Source of the DNA: JARRKC01 sp037388505
GTDB taxonomy: Bacteria > Acidobacteriota > UBA6911 > RPQK01 > JAPXNP01
Assembly (NCBI GenBank): GCA_037388505.1
Contig: JARRKC010000012.1
Coordinates: forward strand, 1-64,000
Length of the DNA stretch: 64,000 bases
Direction: 5' to 3'
Shown here piece by piece: positions 1-7,992 of the stretch. Position numbers and translations under genes: made by a program. The first letter of the stretch is position 1. Each line of letters opens with the position of its first letter. The notes beneath the pieces are model-generated. The model did not search any database and was not told the DNA's origin. It saw nothing but the letters and a program-made list of their open reading frames with translations.

Positions 1-2
1 CC

Positions 3-65
3 TCGAACGGCCATCTGCACAGTGCGGTTCTGGAAGCGCTGAGACAGGTCGAGCGCGACGAGTAG
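3..65 (+). CDS. C-terminal end of an unidentified gene (partial)
   Basis: The frame starting at base 3 is open to a TAG at 63-65 and would encode the last 20 residues of a protein ending in ALRQVERDE. Third positions are mostly G or C, as in the genuine genes of this window. The fragment is too short to identify and could be chance; it faces the amidase gene convergently. Confidence 0.35.
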   Translation, partial: SNGHLHSAVLEALRQVERDE

Positions 66-139
66 GATATCGGCTTGGATGGGGCCGGGGCCTCTCGAGC
101 GTCGGTCATGTCGAGCTCCGAAGGTCATCCGGTGAGGAC

Positions 140-168
140 GGGAGAACCGGAGGACGGGAGAGCGGGAG
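140..168. repeat. G-rich GGGAGAAC-type octamer repeat
   Basis: Degenerate units of the type GGGAGAAC / GGAGGAC / GGGAGAGC lie end to end. The same family occurs as a C-rich array at 23536-23586 and as a clean array at 27377-27404. It sits between the partial gene end and the amidase. Confidence 0.45.
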
Positions 169-244
169 CGTGGGGAGGCACCCACACTTGCCTTTCCCGA
201 GTTGGCGGACACCGATAAGGCTGAAATCCGAATCTGCTCTACCC

Positions 245-1612
245 TCATCGGTCTGCGAGGGACGGGAGTCTGCGGTGCCAGTCCGTTCGCTCCTGATAGA
301 ACTTCCCGACTTCGAAGAGGACCGATTCCCGGTGGTGGCCGGCTATGAGCTGAAGGCCGACGGGAAGTCCGGATCTCGAGAATCCACAGGGGATGCTGAG
401 ACTCGGGACTCCTGCCATATTCTGAGGAGCCACCAGGCGGACGAAGCATGGCACGATGGGCTCTCGCTGTCCCTCGATTTCGATCTCACGCGTTCCCAGC
501 GGAGGCGCCGTGACGGGTAGGGTCGGGCAGACGAGGCAGTCGATTTTGCAGAAGGCCCGGCGAAACGCTCGTATCGAACTGCGCCGTTGCTGCTCGGCCC
601 GGACGAAATCGACGGCGCTGAGGTCGTAGCCGGTCATGAGGCGCTCGCGGACCTGAGGTCCATAATCCTCCGGAAACTCCCTCAAAAGCGGATCGTGAAA
701 GCTCACCGCTTCAGCGCGCGAGATCACATCGGACGCAGCCAAGACCTCACCCAGTTCCGGGATCTCCAAATCGACGATCCTGAATCCCGCTTCTTCAAAG
801 AGGCGAAGAGCACCGTCTACGGCGGAAGCCACCTCTGTGGCGATTCGATCGAAGTAATAGGGAGTCACTCCCAGGATCGGTCTCTGTGAAGATTGGCGCC
901 GCAAGTGCTTCGGTCGGCTCCAGCCGGGAGAGAGGACCCCGAAGAGCATCTCGAGGTCGGCGACCGAGTTGGCCATGGGACCGACATGGTCCAGAGTCGG
1001 GCTCAACGGAATCACTCCTTCGGTAGGTATTCGCCCGCGGGTCGGTTTGAGGCCGCAGACGCCACAGCAAGAGGCCGGGATACGAATGGAGCCCCGTGTG
1101 TCCGTCCCGACGGAGCCGAGACCGAGCCGGGCCGCCAGAGCGGCGGCGGACCCGCCACTGGACCCCCCCGACACTCGCTCGAGGTCCCAGGGGTTGTGGA
1201 CCGGACCAAAATGCTCGTTCTCGTTCGTGATTCCGAATGCAAACTCGTGCAGCCCGGTCTTCCCGATGATGAGCGCTCCCGCCCGGCGGAGGCGGCCGAT
1301 GCACTGCGCATCCCGCATCACCTGCCGGAACGGGTGCGGGACACGTGATCCCGCTGTTGTCGGCATGTCCCGGGTCAGAATCAGATCCTTGACCGTCATC
1401 GGAATGCCCGCGAGCGGCCGTGGGTCATTCCGTGCGATCCGACGCGCCTCCTCGAGGCTCTCATCGTTCAGGGTCAGGAAACAGTTGAGGTCGGGTTCCA
1501 TGCTGCGGATCCGGCGGAAGGTCTCCTCCATCAGTTCGGCGGCCGAGTATGTGCCGTTCAGCAGGTCGGACCTCACCGATGAGATGGTCACGCCGTGGAG
1601 GTTTTCAGTCAT
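245..1612 (-). CDS. Amidase-signature family amidohydrolase
   Basis: A 455-residue protein of the amidase signature family (GatA/AtzE/FAAH fold), which hydrolyses a carboxamide with a Ser-cisSer-Lys triad. The triad is visible as Lys75 (in PMTVKDL), Ser151 (in VSGGSSGGSAAA) and Ser175 (in GTDTRGSIRIPA), with the family's 24-residue Ser-Ser spacing. Arg173 replaces the usual Gly or Asn beside the nucleophile. No GatB or GatC gene is adjacent, so a role in Glu-tRNA(Gln) amidotransfer cannot be assumed; a stand-alone amidase is more likely. The substrate is unknown. No signal peptide is visible, so it is probably cytoplasmic. The ATG at 1612 gives a full-length domain. It is transcribed divergently from the secreted protein at 1710. 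Confidence 0.9.
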   Translation of the reverse strand: MTENLHGVTISSVRSDLLNGTYSAAELMEETFRRIRSMEPDLNCFLTLNDESLEEARRIARNDPRPLAGIPMTVKDLILTRDMPTTAGSRVPHPFRQVMRDAQCIGRLRRAGALIIGKTGLHEFAFGITNENEHFGPVHNPWDLERVSGGSSGGSAAALAARLGLGSVGTDTRGSIRIPASCCGVCGLKPTRGRIPTEGVIPLSPTLDHVGPMANSVADLEMLFGVLSPGWSRPKHLRRQSSQRPILGVTPYYFDRIATEVASAVDGALRLFEEAGFRIVDLEIPELGEVLAASDVISRAEAVSFHDPLLREFPEDYGPQVRERLMTGYDLSAVDFVRAEQQRRSSIRAFRRAFCKIDCLVCPTLPVTAPPLGTREIEIEGQREPIVPCFVRLVAPQNMAGVPSLSIPCGFSRSGLPVGLQLIAGHHRESVLFEVGKFYQERTDWHRRLPSLADR

Positions 1613-1689
1613 GGCAAAAGAAAGCCTAAGGATTCGTGGCAGTAATGTCGAGGGTAAGAGCGGGAGCTTTTCTTATCGGCGCCGCTTTG

Positions 1690-1695
1690 TATAAT
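1690..1695 (+). promoter_or_regulatory. Candidate -10 box (TATAAT)
   Basis: A perfect TATAAT lies 14 bases upstream of the ATG at 1710. No convincing -35 box is found at 16-18 bases. If used, transcription would start about 8 bases before the ATG, giving an almost leaderless message. Confidence 0.4.
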
Positions 1696-1709
1696 TGCGT
1701 TGTCTTGGA

Positions 1710-2261
1710 ATGAAACTTAGACACTTTTGTTTTCTGTTCGCGATGTTCGCCACGATGGTTTCCTTGTCGGCCCAGGCGGCAAACGGGTTCTTCCCGTTCC
1801 CTCCGATGTCCGGAGTCGGTGTGTCGCGGGGGTGGAACTGGCAAGGTCGCAACGGGGGCTTCCGGGGGGCCGGAGGATTTCAGAAGCCGGGTTGTTCTGG
1901 TGGCGGCTGGAATGACCCTCAGGGCTGGGAATCGTCATGGATTCCGTATGACACTCTGCCGTCCATCGGACCCAGTTATGCATGGATCCCATTTTGGGAC
2001 GCCGGGTGGAGTCAATCCCACCAGAATCATCGATCAGCCGATTTCGTCGAACGGTGGCTTAGTCAGGCTCCGGGACTAGATACAGTCGACGGCTCCGGGC
2101 TGAGTCGATCACCGCTGCTGTCCAAAGGGATGGACGCGGAGTCCGTGCTTCGCTTGCTCGGCTCGCCGATTCGTCGGGACCGTTTCGGGAGGACCGACGT
2201 CTGGCGGTATTCGTCATATTCACTCACTTTCGAAGGAGAGCGGCTCGTCAAGTTACGGTAG
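1710..2261 (+). CDS. Secreted protein with a BamE/SmpA-like C-terminus
   Basis: A 183-residue exported protein of unknown function. The start is placed at the ATG at 1710 (MKLRHFC) because it begins a clean signal peptide ending near SLSAQA; an upstream in-frame TTG at 1695 is less likely. The middle is rich in Gly, Trp and Pro (residues about 25-75). The last 45 residues (KGMDAESVLRLLGSPIRRD through DVWRYSSYSLTFEGERLVKL) resemble the BamE/SmpA pattern of helix, then GxP, then a W-Y strand and a closing strand. This suggests a periplasmic or outer-membrane role but does not prove one. The CsgG-family gene follows 33 bases downstream on the same strand, so co-transcription is likely. Confidence 0.7.
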   Translation: MKLRHFCFLFAMFATMVSLSAQAANGFFPFPPMSGVGVSRGWNWQGRNGGFRGAGGFQKPGCSGGGWNDPQGWESSWIPYDTLPSIGPSYAWIPFWDAGWSQSHQNHRSADFVERWLSQAPGLDTVDGSGLSRSPLLSKGMDAESVLRLLGSPIRRDRFGRTDVWRYSSYSLTFEGERLVKLR

Positions 2262-2294
2262 TCATTCGTCTTCGGAAAGGAAGGACTTCGAGAG

Positions 2295-3257
2295 ATGAAG
2301 AGGAAACATGCGCTGCTAATGGCATTGATTACACTCATGATTGGCCTGACCCTCCAGGCTGCGCCGCAAAAGAAGCGCATCGCCGTACTGGACTTCGACT
2401 TCTCCGGCGTTCAGCACTGGTGGGGCGGGTACAACTGGGACATTGGCGCTGGTGTCGCCGACATCGTTGTTACCGATCTCGTCAAGGACGGGACCTACAG
2501 CGTCATCGAGCGGCAGGCGCTGGACTCAGTGTTGGCCGAACAGAACTTCTCGAACAGCGACCGGGCCGATTCGTCCTCGGCCGCCAAGATCGGGAAGGTC
2601 TTGGGAGTGGATGCGATCGTAGTCGGAGCGATCACGCAATTCGGAACCGAGAAGAAGAAGAAGAGCTTCGGAGGTTTCGGCGGAAACTGGGGCGGCTTCG
2701 GCGGCGGGAAGATCGGCAAGGAAGAGGGGAAAGCCAACGTGGCCATCAATGCTCGTCTGGTCGACGTCAATACAGGCGAGATCCTGGCCGTGGCTGAAGG
2801 AAAAGGTGTGTCGTCGCGTAGCGGACTCCTTTTGGGAGGCGCCGGCGGCGGTAGCGGCGGCTACGGCGGCGGCGACATTCAGATGACGAGCAGTGACTTT
2901 CGAGACACTATCCTCGGAGAGGCCGTTTACGAAGCCTCGACCAAGGTTTCGCAGGAGCTCATCGAGGCCCAGGGAAAAGTCCCGACTCACAAAGTGGAGA
3001 TCCGTGGCCTGGTCGCTTATGCGGAAGGCGGCACGGTAATCATCAACGTCGGCTCCAACGCCGGGGTCCAGGTCGGTACCGAGCTCAGTGTCGAACGGGT
3101 CAAACAGACGATCAAAGACCCGGCGACCGGTCGTGTTCTGAGGGAGTTGACTTCCCAGGTGGCTCGCATCAAAGTGACTCAGGTCGATGCCGATTCGAGC
3201 GAGGCCACGGTGATCTCCGGCGAGGGCATCAAGACCGGCGATGTCGTCCGGAACTGA
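2295..3257 (+). CDS. CsgG-family envelope protein
   Basis: A 320-residue exported protein related to CsgG, the curli secretion lipoprotein, and to the wider CsgG/FlgT-like group. It has a signal peptide (residues 1-23, ending LTLQAAP) but no lipobox Cys. The CsgG hallmarks are KKRIAVLDFDFSG, then a stretch ending TDLVKDGTYSVIERQALDSV and KIGKVLGVDAIVVGAI. A Lys/Gly-rich loop (about 118-142) and a second Gly-rich loop (about 179-195) interrupt the fold. The C-terminal third (KVEIRGLVAYAEGGTVIINV onward) looks like the small beta-domain found after CsgG-like cores. GAAAGGAAGGA lies just upstream of the ATG. No curli genes are nearby, so a general envelope or penicillin-binding-protein-activator-like role is as likely as secretion. 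Confidence 0.85.
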   Translation: MKRKHALLMALITLMIGLTLQAAPQKKRIAVLDFDFSGVQHWWGGYNWDIGAGVADIVVTDLVKDGTYSVIERQALDSVLAEQNFSNSDRADSSSAAKIGKVLGVDAIVVGAITQFGTEKKKKSFGGFGGNWGGFGGGKIGKEEGKANVAINARLVDVNTGEILAVAEGKGVSSRSGLLLGGAGGGSGGYGGGDIQMTSSDFRDTILGEAVYEASTKVSQELIEAQGKVPTHKVEIRGLVAYAEGGTVIINVGSNAGVQVGTELSVERVKQTIKDPATGRVLRELTSQVARIKVTQVDADSSEATVISGEGIKTGDVVRN

Positions 3258-3275
3258 TGACCCTGTCGTTCGGCC

Positions 3276-4583
3276 GTGGAAGACGGCCCGACAGATGGGA
3301 ACCCTCGGCCCTTGAACCATGAGCACCAGCGACTTCACCTGATCCTATTGAGCGCGGTTTTGCTCGTTTACGGCGCCGCATTCATCTATGGTCAGTTTCA
3401 CCCGTCGACCCGCTGGACTCTCGATTCCTATGAGTACGCGTCGGCCGCGACCAATTTGTACGAGTCGGGGACGTTCTACTCCGGCAGCCTGGCAGGCCGA
3501 CGCGATCCGGCTCTCTACTCGAGAAGGACTCCGCTCTATCCGCTGATCTTGTGGCTTCCGCTGAAGCTCACGTCGGACGGCGCCTTGGTTGCCCTCCTGC
3601 AGATCGGACTAAGCCTGGCCTCCGCCTGGCTGCTGGGAGCGATTCTCCGGTATCTGGGAGTGAAGGTGTGGCTCCGCTGGGTCTGCATGGCCTGCTTCCT
3701 TCTCTATCCCGCTCAGGTGATCTACAGCCAGACGGTGATGGCGGAGATCCTGCTCCAGTTCCTCTTCCTCCTCGCTCTCTACGGTCTTGTTCGCTACCTG
3801 GAGTTTGGGGACTGGCGTTATGCACTTCTGATGAACCTTGCTCTCGCTCTGGCGCCCCTGGCCAAGCCGATCGCGATGTTCTTCTGGATCCCGAACCTCA
3901 TTTTCTGGGGATGGCTTTCGTTTCGCCGGCGGCCTCGGAGCCTGGTCCTCCTTGCGCTGCTGCCTCTGCTTTCGGTCTCGCTCTGGAGCTATCGAAACCA
4001 GCTGCGGACCGGACACTACCACTTCAGCTCGATCGTATCCCGCTACGTCCGCTACATGACGCCGCGCAGCGAGCGCTCCTACGACAAGACGAGGAGCTTC
4101 GCGGAAGCGGACGATGGCGACTGGCGATCGTTCTGGACGAGTCGGCTCGAGCGCTGGCCGGCCACTCTCTGGCTGTACGCCCGTGGTTCGGTCGTGTTCT
4201 TCGTCGATCCGGGTCGCTTCGACGTTTACCAGTTCTTCGGCATGGAGCAGGATGTCAGCGGGCTCCAGATCATACGCTCCTCGACAGCGGATCGGTGGGC
4301 GTTACTGATGAGAATTCGACGCTCTGTCCTTCTCTACATGATTCTGATCGCCGGACTCAACGTGCTGATTGCGGCAGGTTTCGCATCCTCCCTGTTTCTC
4401 GGGAAGATTCCTCGGGAGGTGAAAGTGTTTCTGATCCTGATCGTGGCGTACGTCACGGCAGCGGTAGGACTGGTCGGTTTTTCCCGCTATCGACTGGCCA
4501 TCGAGCCATACCTTCTTCTGGGTACGGTCGTGACGGTCTCGTATCTCATGGAGAGATTCCGGCCCCGCGCCGGGAACAGGTAG
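3276..4583 (+). CDS. Membrane glycosyltransferase, GT-C superfamily (ArnT/PMT-like)
   Basis: A 435-residue polytopic membrane protein with about ten hydrophobic helices. The first periplasmic loop carries WTLDSYEYASAA and then RRTPLYPLILW, the arrangement of catalytic Asp and P-L-Y-P seen in ArnT/GT39/GT83-like enzymes that use polyprenyl-phosphate sugars. The acceptor is unknown. The GTG at 3276 gives a short cytoplasmic N-terminus before the first helix; an in-frame TTG at 3312 is an alternative. The gene follows the CsgG-family gene after 18 bases, so they may be co-transcribed. Three other GT-C proteins lie in the window (27472, 38268, 40214), suggesting an active glycosylation system. 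Confidence 0.85.
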   Translation: MEDGPTDGNPRPLNHEHQRLHLILLSAVLLVYGAAFIYGQFHPSTRWTLDSYEYASAATNLYESGTFYSGSLAGRRDPALYSRRTPLYPLILWLPLKLTSDGALVALLQIGLSLASAWLLGAILRYLGVKVWLRWVCMACFLLYPAQVIYSQTVMAEILLQFLFLLALYGLVRYLEFGDWRYALLMNLALALAPLAKPIAMFFWIPNLIFWGWLSFRRRPRSLVLLALLPLLSVSLWSYRNQLRTGHYHFSSIVSRYVRYMTPRSERSYDKTRSFAEADDGDWRSFWTSRLERWPATLWLYARGSVVFFVDPGRFDVYQFFGMEQDVSGLQIIRSSTADRWALLMRIRRSVLLYMILIAGLNVLIAAGFASSLFLGKIPREVKVFLILIVAYVTAAVGLVGFSRYRLAIEPYLLLGTVVTVSYLMERFRPRAGNR

Positions 4584-4771
4584 TCAAGTTCGGGGTCGTG
4601 CAGAACATGAACGAGTGCTGCGCGGACTTCCTGCCGCCCCGGGTGAACGCTCGCCGGACCGCCCACCGCCTGCCGTTCCCGCCAAGCTGCCGTAGCGGTT
4701 CGCTCCGGGAGGCAAGTCAAGCAGTCGGCGGCCGCACAGGGGGTCGGCTCACGTCGTTCGCGCTCTGACGC

Positions 4772-6586
4772 TTACTGACGTCCGCGGACTGACGCCGCCG
4801 CCTTTTCTTCGTAGTACTTCTGCAGCACGAAGAACGCCTTCTTCTTTTGGCCGCGATTGGAGATCAGGCCCTTTCGATTGAAGAAGTCCTGAATCCGGGG
4901 CAGCGGCCGGCGCGGCGACCGGAAATCCATCAGGATCCAGGGAGTCATGCCGCGAAGGAAAGCGATCTTCTTCAGCATTGGAATCTGGTGGTTGTAGATG
5001 TTCTCCTGGAACTCCTCGGTCCAACGGGTCAGAGGATCGCCGTGGTCACCATACAGGGCGCCGCCGCCAAGCTCGCTCATGATGAGAGGCTTGTCATAGG
5101 CGCTCTTCCACTGCACCGTGTCACACTTCTCAGGCAGCCCGTCGTACCAGCCGAGGTACTCGTTGCAGCCCAACACATCCAGGTACTGACCCAGCGGGTC
5201 ATCGATCGTCAGGGTGTGCGGGTCGGTGTAGTGGACCTCGGTCGCAGCGGTGATCAGACGCGTCGGATCGAGTGTCCGGGCCAGTTCGGTAAGCTGCCTC
5301 AGGAAAACAAGACGTTCATCGCTGCGAGGCGTTTCGTTGGCCATCGACCAGAGGACGACGGAAGCCTTGTCCTTGTCGCGCGCCACCATCTCCGTGAGCT
5401 GGTTCCTGGCATTTTCCAGGGTCGCCGGATTCTCCCAGAGGATGGTCCAGTAGACGGGAATCTCCGACCAGACCATCAGACCCATACGGTCCGCTTGGCG
5501 CGTCATGAACTCATTGTGCGGATAGTGGGCCAGGCGGACGAAATTGCAGCCCAACTCCTTGGCCCAGCCCAGAAGAGTCCGCGCGTCAGCCTCGCTGAAT
5601 GCCCGTCCCGAGCGAAAGGGCGCTTCCTCGTGGATGCAGACGCCTCGCAAGAAGACCGGCTTGCCGTTGAGCAGAATATCGGTACCACGCGCTTCGATCG
5701 TCCGAAACCCGATCGAATCGTGGACCGTATCGGTGGGCGTCGAGATCACGACATCGTAGAGCTTCGGATTCTCCGGGGACCACAGCCCGAGAGTGGCGTC
5801 GAAGCTCACTCGAGCCCGCCCGTCGGGGCCGGCTTCAAAGGATCGGTCGACCCCGGCTTCGGGGATCTGCACGCGAACTGTCTGGCTGGGATGGTCGCCG
5901 TTGATCTTGACCCAGCCCGAGACGTGGTTTTGAGAGCCCTTGCTCAACTGGATGAAATAATCCTCGATGAAAACCGAAGGTACTTCGATCAGCATGACGC
6001 GGCGTGTCAGGCCGCCGTAGTTCCACCAGTCGGTGTTGAGGGTCGGGAGAGCTTCCCGGTGGCGGGTGTTGTCGACTTTAACGACGACGAAGTTGTCTTC
6101 ATCCCGGAGCAGGCTGGTAATCTCGAAGTCAAAGGGCGTGAAGCCGCCCGTGTGCTCGCCGAGCTTCTCACCGTTCAGGTAGACGTGAGCCTGGTAGTTG
6201 GCGGCACCGAAATAGAGGAAGACGCGGGTCCCCGGCTTCTTCTGGTAGTCGAAGGATTTCTTGTACCAGACCGTCCCTTCGTAGAAAAGCAGTTCCTGTT
6301 TCTGAGTGTTCCAATCGCCCGGGACGTTCAGCAGTTGGGACTCGTCGAAATCGTACTCGACCAGGTCGCTTTTGTCGCGGGCGTGCCGGTTCTTGAAATA
6401 GCCGTTGGAGCTGGGTTCGTAACGATAATCGTAGTACCCCGCTTCGTAAGGGTCGATGATCGTCTCCCACTTTCCATTCAGGCTCATCGTGGTGCGGCCG
6501 TCCACGTTGGTAATCAAGTCGGCTCCCCTGGTCTGGCCCACGACCAGCGCCACCGCTGCGAGCATTCCTATCCCTACCTTTTTCAT
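4772..6586 (-). CDS. Glycoside hydrolase family 2 (beta-glucuronidase/galactosidase type), secreted
   Basis: A 604-residue exported GH2 enzyme. Residues 1-21 form a signal peptide (ends QTRGA). A jelly-roll sugar-binding domain follows (SLNGKW, then PGDWNTQ and YFGAANYQAHVYLNGEKLGE), then an immunoglobulin-like domain and the TIM barrel beginning near LRGVCIHEEAPF. Acid/base Glu418 lies in SMANETPRSD and the nucleophile Glu505 in MSELGGGALYG, both in the GH2 contexts. Linkage specificity cannot be read from sequence, though the N-E-T-P and S-E-x-G pattern fits beta-glucuronidases. It stands beside GH51 and GH43 genes, consistent with side-chain removal from xylan or other plant polysaccharides. 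Confidence 0.9.
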   Translation of the reverse strand: MKKVGIGMLAAVALVVGQTRGADLITNVDGRTTMSLNGKWETIIDPYEAGYYDYRYEPSSNGYFKNRHARDKSDLVEYDFDESQLLNVPGDWNTQKQELLFYEGTVWYKKSFDYQKKPGTRVFLYFGAANYQAHVYLNGEKLGEHTGGFTPFDFEITSLLRDEDNFVVVKVDNTRHREALPTLNTDWWNYGGLTRRVMLIEVPSVFIEDYFIQLSKGSQNHVSGWVKINGDHPSQTVRVQIPEAGVDRSFEAGPDGRARVSFDATLGLWSPENPKLYDVVISTPTDTVHDSIGFRTIEARGTDILLNGKPVFLRGVCIHEEAPFRSGRAFSEADARTLLGWAKELGCNFVRLAHYPHNEFMTRQADRMGLMVWSEIPVYWTILWENPATLENARNQLTEMVARDKDKASVVLWSMANETPRSDERLVFLRQLTELARTLDPTRLITAATEVHYTDPHTLTIDDPLGQYLDVLGCNEYLGWYDGLPEKCDTVQWKSAYDKPLIMSELGGGALYGDHGDPLTRWTEEFQENIYNHQIPMLKKIAFLRGMTPWILMDFRSPRRPLPRIQDFFNRKGLISNRGQKKKAFFVLQKYYEEKAAASVRGRQ

Positions 6587-6811
6587 GGCGAAATACCCCG
6601 TCTTGGATGCGAGATCCGTACTCGTTGGACACTCCGAGCAAGAGATCTCCGCACAAATCTACGTCGACGGACCCAACATACACCATCTCCACCATAGCCG
6701 CTCCCTCAGAGTAATCCAGGCTGCCGGCCTGCCTTGCCGTTCGGACAGCCCTTGCCTGGACCAACGCCCTCAATCCGAGCAGCTCGAAGACACGACACTA
6801 ATCCCCCGCCG

Positions 6812-6841
6812 TTGACCCCTTTTCGGGCTGTGTAGTATCAT
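6812..6841 (+). promoter_or_regulatory. Sigma-70-type promoter of the HEPN/MNT pair
   Basis: TTGACC at 6812-6817 and TATCAT at 6836-6841 are separated by 18 bases. Transcription would begin near 6848, leaving a leader of about 13 bases with no Shine-Dalgarno sequence. The -10 box lies inside the palindrome at 6833-6861, so a bound repressor would block it. Confidence 0.6.
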
Positions 6842-6861
6842 TATCTGAGTAGATGATACTA
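6833..6861. promoter_or_regulatory. Perfect 9-bp palindrome, putative autoregulatory operator
   Basis: TAGTATCAT (6833-6841) and ATGATACTA (6853-6861) are exact reverse complements separated by 11 bases. The palindrome covers the -10 box and runs into the first base of the start codon at 6861. The encoded protein begins with a ribbon-helix-helix of the HicB/Arc type, a fold that binds such short palindromes as dimers, so self-repression is the simplest reading. Confidence 0.6.
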
Positions 6862-7433
6862 TGAAGGACTCACATCAATACCAACCCGCGTCGGGTCGCT
6901 TCTTGTTGCGTCTCTATCCCGGCCTGCACGCCGCCCTCCGGGAGGCAGCCGCGGCGAAGGGGGTATCACTGAACGATTACTGCATCCAGAAGCTGGCGGC
7001 TCCCTTCGGATCTCCACTTGGTGCGGGCGCATCACAGGCAGTGGCTTTCGCTGCCGCCCTGCTCGGAGGATCTCTGGTCGGGGTTCTGGTCTTTGGTTCC
7101 TGGGCGCGAGCAGAGTCGCGGCGAGAATCGGACATCGACCTGTTGATCGTAGCAGACGACAGCGTAGAGATAACCCGTGAACTGTACCGGCAATGGGATG
7201 CCTCTCCCGTGCATTGGGACGACCATCCCGTGGAGCCTCACTTTGTCCACCTTCCACCTTTCGGGGGAAAGCCCACTCCGTTCTGGGCTGAGGTGGCCGT
7301 GGACGGGATCGTGCTCTTTTCCAGAAGTCTCGACCTGCCGGCACGGCTGGGACAGATTCGCAGAGACATTGCCTCCGGCTGTATCGTCCGGCGGGTCGTT
7401 CATGGCCAACCCTACTGGGTTGAAGCGAAGTGA
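6861..7433 (+). CDS. HicB-like ribbon-helix-helix fused to MNT nucleotidyltransferase (antitoxin)
   Basis: A 190-residue, probably two-domain protein. Residues about 11-47 (GRFLLRLYPGLHAALREAA, then KGVSLNDYCIQKLA) match the ribbon-helix-helix domain of HicB-type antitoxins. Residues about 66-100 carry the minimal nucleotidyltransferase motif GVLVFGSWARAESR followed by SDIDLLIV, with the two catalytic Asp residues. In HEPN/MNT pairs the MNT partner AMPylates or binds the HEPN RNase and neutralises it; plain MNT antitoxins lack a DNA-binding domain, so the fusion is notable. The HEPN gene follows after 10 bases. The start codon overlaps the palindrome at 6833-6861. The pair sits between polysaccharide-degradation genes and may have been acquired. 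Confidence 0.8.
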   Translation: MKDSHQYQPASGRFLLRLYPGLHAALREAAAAKGVSLNDYCIQKLAAPFGSPLGAGASQAVAFAAALLGGSLVGVLVFGSWARAESRRESDIDLLIVADDSVEITRELYRQWDASPVHWDDHPVEPHFVHLPPFGGKPTPFWAEVAVDGIVLFSRSLDLPARLGQIRRDIASGCIVRRVVHGQPYWVEAK

Positions 7434-7443
7434 GGAAACGGCT

Positions 7444-7851
7444 GTGAAAAACGTGACGCTGGCTGCAGACTACGTGAGGCGGGCGGAAGCTCGGCTCAAG
7501 GCGGTAGAAGTTCTGTATGAGGCCGAGAGCTGGGCCGATGTCGTTCGTGAATCGCAAGAAATCGTGGAACTCACCCTGAAAGGCCTTCTGCGCGCCTGCG
7601 GCATAGAGGCTCCGAGAACCCATGATGTCTCCGACGTCTTGTTCGCCGAGCGGGATCGTCTCCCTGCGGAGATCGGCAGCGAACTCCAGCGTCTTGCCGA
7701 TATCTCGAAGGAACTGCGCCGGGACCGTGAGCTGGCTTTCTACGGTGCCGAAGATCTGACGCCCTCAGGCTTCTACTCGAAGAAGGACGCCGACCGGGCG
7801 CTCGAAGGCGCCCGGTATACGGTCGAAACGGTCAAGCCCCACGTCGCGTAA
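7444..7851 (+). CDS. HEPN-domain protein (toxin partner)
   Basis: A 135-residue helical HEPN protein, the likely RNase toxin of the pair. It shows the family's ordering: an N-terminal helix (AADYVRRAEARLKAVEVLYE), WADVVRESQEIVELTLKGLL with the conserved SQE, and GIEAPRTHDVSDVL with the R-T-H-D motif. A textbook R-x4-6-H in the last helix is not obvious, so catalytic competence is uncertain. The GTG start at 7444 is supported by GAGGAAA six bases upstream and by the 10-base gap from the MNT gene. The gene ends inside a hairpin (7850-7873). Confidence 0.85.
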   Translation: MKNVTLAADYVRRAEARLKAVEVLYEAESWADVVRESQEIVELTLKGLLRACGIEAPRTHDVSDVLFAERDRLPAEIGSELQRLADISKELRRDRELAFYGAEDLTPSGFYSKKDADRALEGARYTVETVKPHVA

Positions 7852-7893
7852 GACAAGCGTCCCCGCTTGTCTTGGTGCTCCGAACGAACGAGT
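7850..7893. repeat. Hairpin plus GAACGAACG repeat, copy 1
   Basis: AAGACAAGCG (7850-7859) and CGCTTGTCTT (7864-7873) form a 10-bp stem with loop TCCC, overlapping the HEPN stop codon, followed by TGCTCCGAACGAACG. The same layout recurs at 27296-27331. No T-run follows, so an intrinsic terminator is doubtful; a small dispersed repeat is a better description. Just downstream, 7970-7990 matches 23645-23665 in AAG...ATGCCTATCCT. Confidence 0.55.
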
Positions 7894-7992
7894 CCGGCAC
7901 GGACCAGCCAGATGCCGCGGCTTCGGTGCGCCTTCCAGCTTTCCGGGTAGCCGCAGCGTCGGCATCTGGACAAGCGAGGATGCCTATCCTGG

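Noticed and set aside
4584..4771. Possible small gene between the convergent GT-C and GH2 genes
   Set aside because: No frame with a ribosome site or coding-like composition, and no terminator hairpin, could be recognised.
4847..6697. Long plus-strand open frame opposite the GH2 gene
   Set aside because: It is antisense to a complete GH2 enzyme with both catalytic Glu residues; its translation has no recognisable motif and is explained by G/C-rich third positions.
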